Assembly: GCF_003008555.2 (NCBI RefSeq) | Contig: NZ_CP027665.1 | Span: forward strand, 1,550,001-1,614,000 | Direction of reading: 5' to 3' | Origin: Pukyongiella litopenaei | GTDB taxonomy: Bacteria > Pseudomonadota > Alphaproteobacteria > Rhodobacterales > Rhodobacteraceae | Length of the DNA stretch: 64,000 nucleotides | Position numbers and translations under genes: made by a program | The notes under the pieces: model-generated | Told to the model about the DNA's origin: nothing | What the model saw: only the letters and a program-made list of their open reading frames with translations | Database searches by the model: none | Shown: positions 61,020 through 64,000 of the stretch, piece after piece | Layout: every line of letters begins with the position of its first letter | Numbering within the stretch: the stretch's first letter is position 1

Positions 61020-62263
61020 CCCAGCCCCCGCGCCTTGCGGTGGTGGTCAAGGGCTGGCCGCGCCTGTCGGAGACCTTCATAGCGCAGGAACTGGTCGCGC
61101 TCGAGGCAGCCGGGCACACGTTCGATATCTGGTCGCTGCGCCACCCCACCGATACCAAGCGCCATCCGCTGCATGACCGGTTGTGGGCGCGGGTGCGATA
61201 CCTGCCGGAATACCTGCATGACGACCCCGGCCGCGTCGACGCCGCGCGCGCGGTGGCGCGGACGCTCCCGGGCTATGCGCAGGCGCGGGCGATCTGGCGC
61301 GCCGATCTGGCCCGCGACCGCAGCCGCAACCGCATTCGGCGGTTCGGGCAGGCCTGCGTGATGGCCGCCGAACTGCCTGCCGGCACCCGCGGGCTCTATG
61401 CGCATTTCCTGCACACCCCGGCGTCGGTGGCGCGGTATGCCGCGCTGATGCGTGGCCTGCCCTGGGGGTTCTCGGCCCATGCCAAGGACATCTGGACCTC
61501 GCCCGACTGGGACATCGCCGAAAAGCTGGAAACGGGGCCGGGCGGGGCCGGGTTCGGCGCGACCTGCACCGCCTATGGCGCCACGCGCCTGCGCGACCTG
61601 GCCGCCGATCCGGGACGGATCGACCTGATCTATCACGGGCTGGACCTGTCGCGGTTTCCGCCGCCGCCCCGGCGCGCGCTTCGCCATCCGGGTGATCCGC
61701 TCCGGTTGCTGTCGGTGGGCCGGCTGGTCGAGAAAAAGGGCTTTGACCGGCTGATCGGCGCGCTGGCCGGCCTGCCCGAAGGGCTGGACTGGCGCTGGAT
61801 CCATATCGGCGGCGGCGCGCTGGGACAGGAATTGGCCAACCGCGCCGAAGCGGCGGGCATCGCCGCGCGCATCGACTGGCGCGGCGCCTGCGACCAGCCC
61901 GAGGTGATCGCCGCCATGCGCGCAGCCGACCTGTTCGTGCTGCCCAGCCGCATCGCGGCGGATGGCGACCGCGACGGGCTGCCCAATGTCCTGATGGAAG
62001 CCGCCTCGCAGCGCCTGCCGATCGTGGCGACACCGACCGCCGCGATCCCCGAATTCATCGAAACCGGCATCCACGGGCTGCTGGTCGATCCCGCCCCGGT
62101 CCCGCTGGCGCAGGCGATCGCGACGCTGGCCGCCGATCCGGCCCGCGCCGCCGCAATGGCCGACGCCGCGCTGGAGCGGTTGCGGACCCGGTTCCGGATG
62201 GATCCCGGCATCGCCCGCCTGTCCGAACGGCTGACCGCGCTCTGTTCCCCGGTTGCGGCCTGA
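61016..62263 (+). CDS. GT4-type glycosyltransferase
   Basis: A 415-residue GT-B enzyme: VVVKGWPRLSETFIAQELVALEAAGH, YAHFLHTPASVARYAALM, ISAHAKDIW-like FSAHAKDIWTSPDWD, DLIYHGLDLSRF, LSVGRLVEKKGFDRLI, and the E-x7-E donor motif in GLPNVLMEAASQRLPIVATPTAAIPEFIE. It resembles colanic-acid or capsule glycosyltransferases in the opening SETF motif. It overlaps the preceding gene by four bases and the following by one (TGATG). Confidence 0.88.
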   Translation: MTQPPRLAVVVKGWPRLSETFIAQELVALEAAGHTFDIWSLRHPTDTKRHPLHDRLWARVRYLPEYLHDDPGRVDAARAVARTLPGYAQARAIWRADLARDRSRNRIRRFGQACVMAAELPAGTRGLYAHFLHTPASVARYAALMRGLPWGFSAHAKDIWTSPDWDIAEKLETGPGGAGFGATCTAYGATRLRDLAADPGRIDLIYHGLDLSRFPPPPRRALRHPGDPLRLLSVGRLVEKKGFDRLIGALAGLPEGLDWRWIHIGGGALGQELANRAEAAGIAARIDWRGACDQPEVIAAMRAADLFVLPSRIAADGDRDGLPNVLMEAASQRLPIVATPTAAIPEFIETGIHGLLVDPAPVPLAQAIATLAADPARAAAMADAALERLRTRFRMDPGIARLSERLTALCSPVAA

Positions 62264-63345
62264 TGCGGGTTGCCTTTTATGCGCCGCTGAAACCGCCCGG
62301 CCACCCGACCCCGTCCGGCGACCGGGAAATGGCGCGCGCCCTGATCGCCGCCATCGGCGCAGGCGGCGCGGCGGTCGATCAGGTCTCGGAACTGCGCATC
62401 TATGACGGCGCGGGTGACGCCGCGCAGCAGGCCGCGCTGGCGGATCGGGCCCGCGCCGAAACCGCCCGACTGATCCGCCGCCTTGCCGATGATCGCCCGG
62501 CGCTGTGGGTGACCTATCACAGTTATTACAAGTCGCCCGACCTGATCGGCCCCGAGGTATGCAGGGCGCTGGGGGTTCCCTATGTCCAGATCGAGGCCAC
62601 CCGCGCCCGCCGCCGCCTGACCGGCCCGTGGGCCGGGTTCGCCGCCGCCGCCGAGGCCGCCTGCGATGCGGCCGACCTGATTTTCCACCTCACCGATCTC
62701 GACCTGATCACGCTGGACCGCGACCGCCCGCCGCATCAGCGGCTGGCCCGCCTGCGCCCGTTCCTGCCCACCGACACCCTGCCCGCTGCGGCGCGGACCG
62801 CCCGCGCCACCACCATGCTGAGCGTCGGCATGATGCGCGCGGGCGACAAGCTGGCCTCGTACCGGATCATCGCCGACACGCTGGCGCTGCTCGATGGCGA
62901 CTGGCGGCTGGACATCGCCGGCGACGGCCCGGCCCGTGGCGAGGTCGCGGCGCTGATGGCGCGGTTCGGACCGCGCGTGCTGTTCCTGGGCCAGCTCGAT
63001 CGCGCGGCGCTGACCGCGGCCTATGCGGGGGCGGCGCTGTTTCTCTGGCCCGGCGCGAACGAGGCCTGGGGCCGGGTCTATCTCGAGGCGCAGGCGGCCG
63101 GGCTGCCGGTGGCGGCGCAGGATCGTCCCGGCGTGCGCGACGTTCTGGCCCCGGGCGATTACCCGTCACCCGGCGCGGGCGCACCGGCGCTGGCGCGGCG
63201 GCTGCGGCAGCTGCTGGACGATCCCGCCAGCCGGGACGCCCAAGGCCGCGCCGCGCGCGCCCATGTCGCCCGCCACCACCTGCTGGCCACCGCCACCGAC
63301 ACCTTCTGGACCGCCGCGATGCCGGTGCTGGAGCGGGCCGCATGA
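62263..63345 (+). CDS. Glycosyltransferase family protein
   Basis: A 360-residue GT-B protein: MRVAFYAPLKPPGHPTPSGDREMARALIAAI, YVQIEATRARRRL, TTMLSVGMMRAGDKLASYRIIADTL, LDIAGDGPARGEVAALM and ALFLWPGANEAWGRVYLEAQAAGLPVAAQDRPGVRDVL with the donor-binding glutamates. It is coupled on both sides to other cluster members (TGATG with the gene before, ATGA with the phosphatase after). Acceptor and donor are unknown. Confidence 0.82.
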   Translation: MRVAFYAPLKPPGHPTPSGDREMARALIAAIGAGGAAVDQVSELRIYDGAGDAAQQAALADRARAETARLIRRLADDRPALWVTYHSYYKSPDLIGPEVCRALGVPYVQIEATRARRRLTGPWAGFAAAAEAACDAADLIFHLTDLDLITLDRDRPPHQRLARLRPFLPTDTLPAAARTARATTMLSVGMMRAGDKLASYRIIADTLALLDGDWRLDIAGDGPARGEVAALMARFGPRVLFLGQLDRAALTAAYAGAALFLWPGANEAWGRVYLEAQAAGLPVAAQDRPGVRDVLAPGDYPSPGAGAPALARRLRQLLDDPASRDAQGRAARAHVARHHLLATATDTFWTAAMPVLERAA

Positions 63346-63932
63346 CCCGCCTCGCGCTGTTGCGCCACGGGCACACCGCCTGGAACCGCGCGGGCCGGAT
63401 CCAGGGATCGAGCGACATCCCGCTGGATGATACCGCCCGCGCGGACCTGGACGGGCTTGCTCTGCCCGCGCCCTGGGACCGCGCCGCGCTGTGGTCCAGC
63501 CCGCTGGTCAGGGCGGTCGACACCGCGCGCCTGGTGGCGCGGGCCGAACCGCGCATCGACGCGGATCTGACCGAGATGAACTGGGGCGACTGGGAAGGCC
63601 GGCGCGGGGCCGATCTGCTCGCGGACCCGGCGATGGATTATCGCCATATCGAGGATTGGGGATGGGATTATCGGCCGCCGGGCGGCGAGAGCCCGGCCGA
63701 GCTGCGCACCCGCCTGTCGCGCTGGCTGGGGCGAATAGATGGCGATGCGGTGGCGGTTTGCCATATCGGTGTGATGCGGGTGCTGCTGGCGCTGGCCCAT
63801 GGCTGGGATTTCAGCGGCCCCGCCCCGTTCCGCGTCAAGCGCAACCGGCTGTTCGTGCTGCATCTGGACGGTTCCCGCCTGCGTCCCGAACCGGACCCGG
63901 TGCGCCTGCTGACACGCGGCGACGCGCCATGA
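63342..63932 (+). CDS. Histidine phosphatase inside the glycosyltransferase cluster
   Basis: A 196-residue histidine phosphatase: LALLRHGHTAWNRAGRIQGSSDIPLDDT (RHG), SSPLVRAVDTARLVA, TEMNWGDWEGRRGADLLADPA with the acid residue, GGESPAELRTRL and VAVCHIGVMRVLLALA. The full RHG fold argues for activity. Its coupling to glycosyltransferases (ATGA overlaps at both ends) suggests it removes phosphate from a sugar or lipid-linked intermediate of the pathway; this is inference. It is a separate lineage from the cobC-like gene at 32.4 kb. Confidence 0.85.
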   Translation: MTRLALLRHGHTAWNRAGRIQGSSDIPLDDTARADLDGLALPAPWDRAALWSSPLVRAVDTARLVARAEPRIDADLTEMNWGDWEGRRGADLLADPAMDYRHIEDWGWDYRPPGGESPAELRTRLSRWLGRIDGDAVAVCHIGVMRVLLALAHGWDFSGPAPFRVKRNRLFVLHLDGSRLRPEPDPVRLLTRGDAP

Positions 63933-64000
63933 AGGCCATGATCACCGTCACCCATCTGCTGGGCACCGGGCACCTGAGCCGCGCCCTGACGCTGGCCCGC
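63929..64000 (+). CDS. Start of another glycosyltransferase-like gene (cut by window edge)
   Basis: Only 24 codons are visible. The translation, with THLLGTGHLSRALTLAR, resembles the GLGHLRRSRAL opening of the first cluster gene, so this is probably a second GT-B protein of the MurG-like type. Its ATG overlaps the phosphatase stop (ATGA at 63929-63932). Confidence 0.6.
   Translation, partial: MKAMITVTHLLGTGHLSRALTLAR

Overview
The window is GC-rich, densely packed chromosomal DNA with long runs of ATGA/GTGA-overlapping genes. Its content points to an alphaproteobacterium of the Rhodobacterales (Roseobacter/Paracoccus-like): a short 441-aa GltX with a degenerate KMSKR motif, a membrane-anchored MoeB-like E1 enzyme, a TIGR02302 protein, an NsrR-type Rrf2 regulator beside an FNR-type box, and phosphonoacetate catabolism. 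I see no rRNA, tRNA, CRISPR array or prophage.

Layout. 0-3 kb: start of nadD, a copper-linked ycnI gene broken by one in-frame stop with a small cysteine protein upstream of it, and ettA. 3.1-4.4 kb: a low-GC island with an orphan gene, GTAG-headed REP hairpins and a RAYT transposase-like gene that has lost its catalytic tyrosine. 4.5-10 kb: cutA, a cold-shock gene, an L,D-transpeptidase, and a tesA-like gene divergent from a ybbA/ybbP-type transporter. 10-15.6 kb: nsrR, a gamma-glutamylcyclotransferase-like gene, gltX, DUF1801, a Tat-exported metallo-beta-lactamase-fold enzyme and nadE. 15.8-25 kb: an 18-repeat MORN protein, a leucine-rich leader peptide with attenuator-like hairpins ahead of leuA, and the rod-shape operon mreB-mreC-mreD-mrdA-rodA followed by a GhrA-like reductase. 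25.8-32 kb: chaN-coaBC, then dut-moeB-M3 peptidase-yjbR, all on the minus strand. 31.9-34 kb: cobU-cobC and a two-domain GST.

33.9-38.4 kb is a phosphonate operon, phnA-phnY-nptA, in which a YjbB-type phosphate transporter follows the two enzymes that release phosphate and acetate from phosphonoacetaldehyde. 38.7-48.7 kb is a sugar-acid region in three transcription units. Aldose dehydrogenase plus lactonase, and UxaA-type dehydratase plus SDR plus FAH hydrolase plus class II aldolase, together match a complete non-phosphorylative L-fucose (or similar deoxy-sugar) route. A GntR/FCD regulator sits between them. A divergent trio follows: SgcQ/BtpA-like, SgcX/M42-like and FGGY kinase. No sugar transporter is present. 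Between the dehydratase and SDR genes lies a tandem 17-nt repeat that forms a relay of tiny reading frames, each stop overlapping the next start; I regard this as the most unusual structure in the window.

48.8-59.6 kb holds housekeeping and envelope genes: a PNPOx-fold protein, plsC, a zinc-ribbon membrane protein, TIGR02302, lysA, DUF2834, a small lipoprotein, argH, tlpA and a large MscS-type channel. From my memory of relatives, ftsEX would be expected between plsC and the zinc-ribbon gene and is absent. 59.8-64 kb is the start of a tightly coupled cluster of glycosyltransferases with an embedded histidine phosphatase. Its product is unknown and it runs off the right edge.
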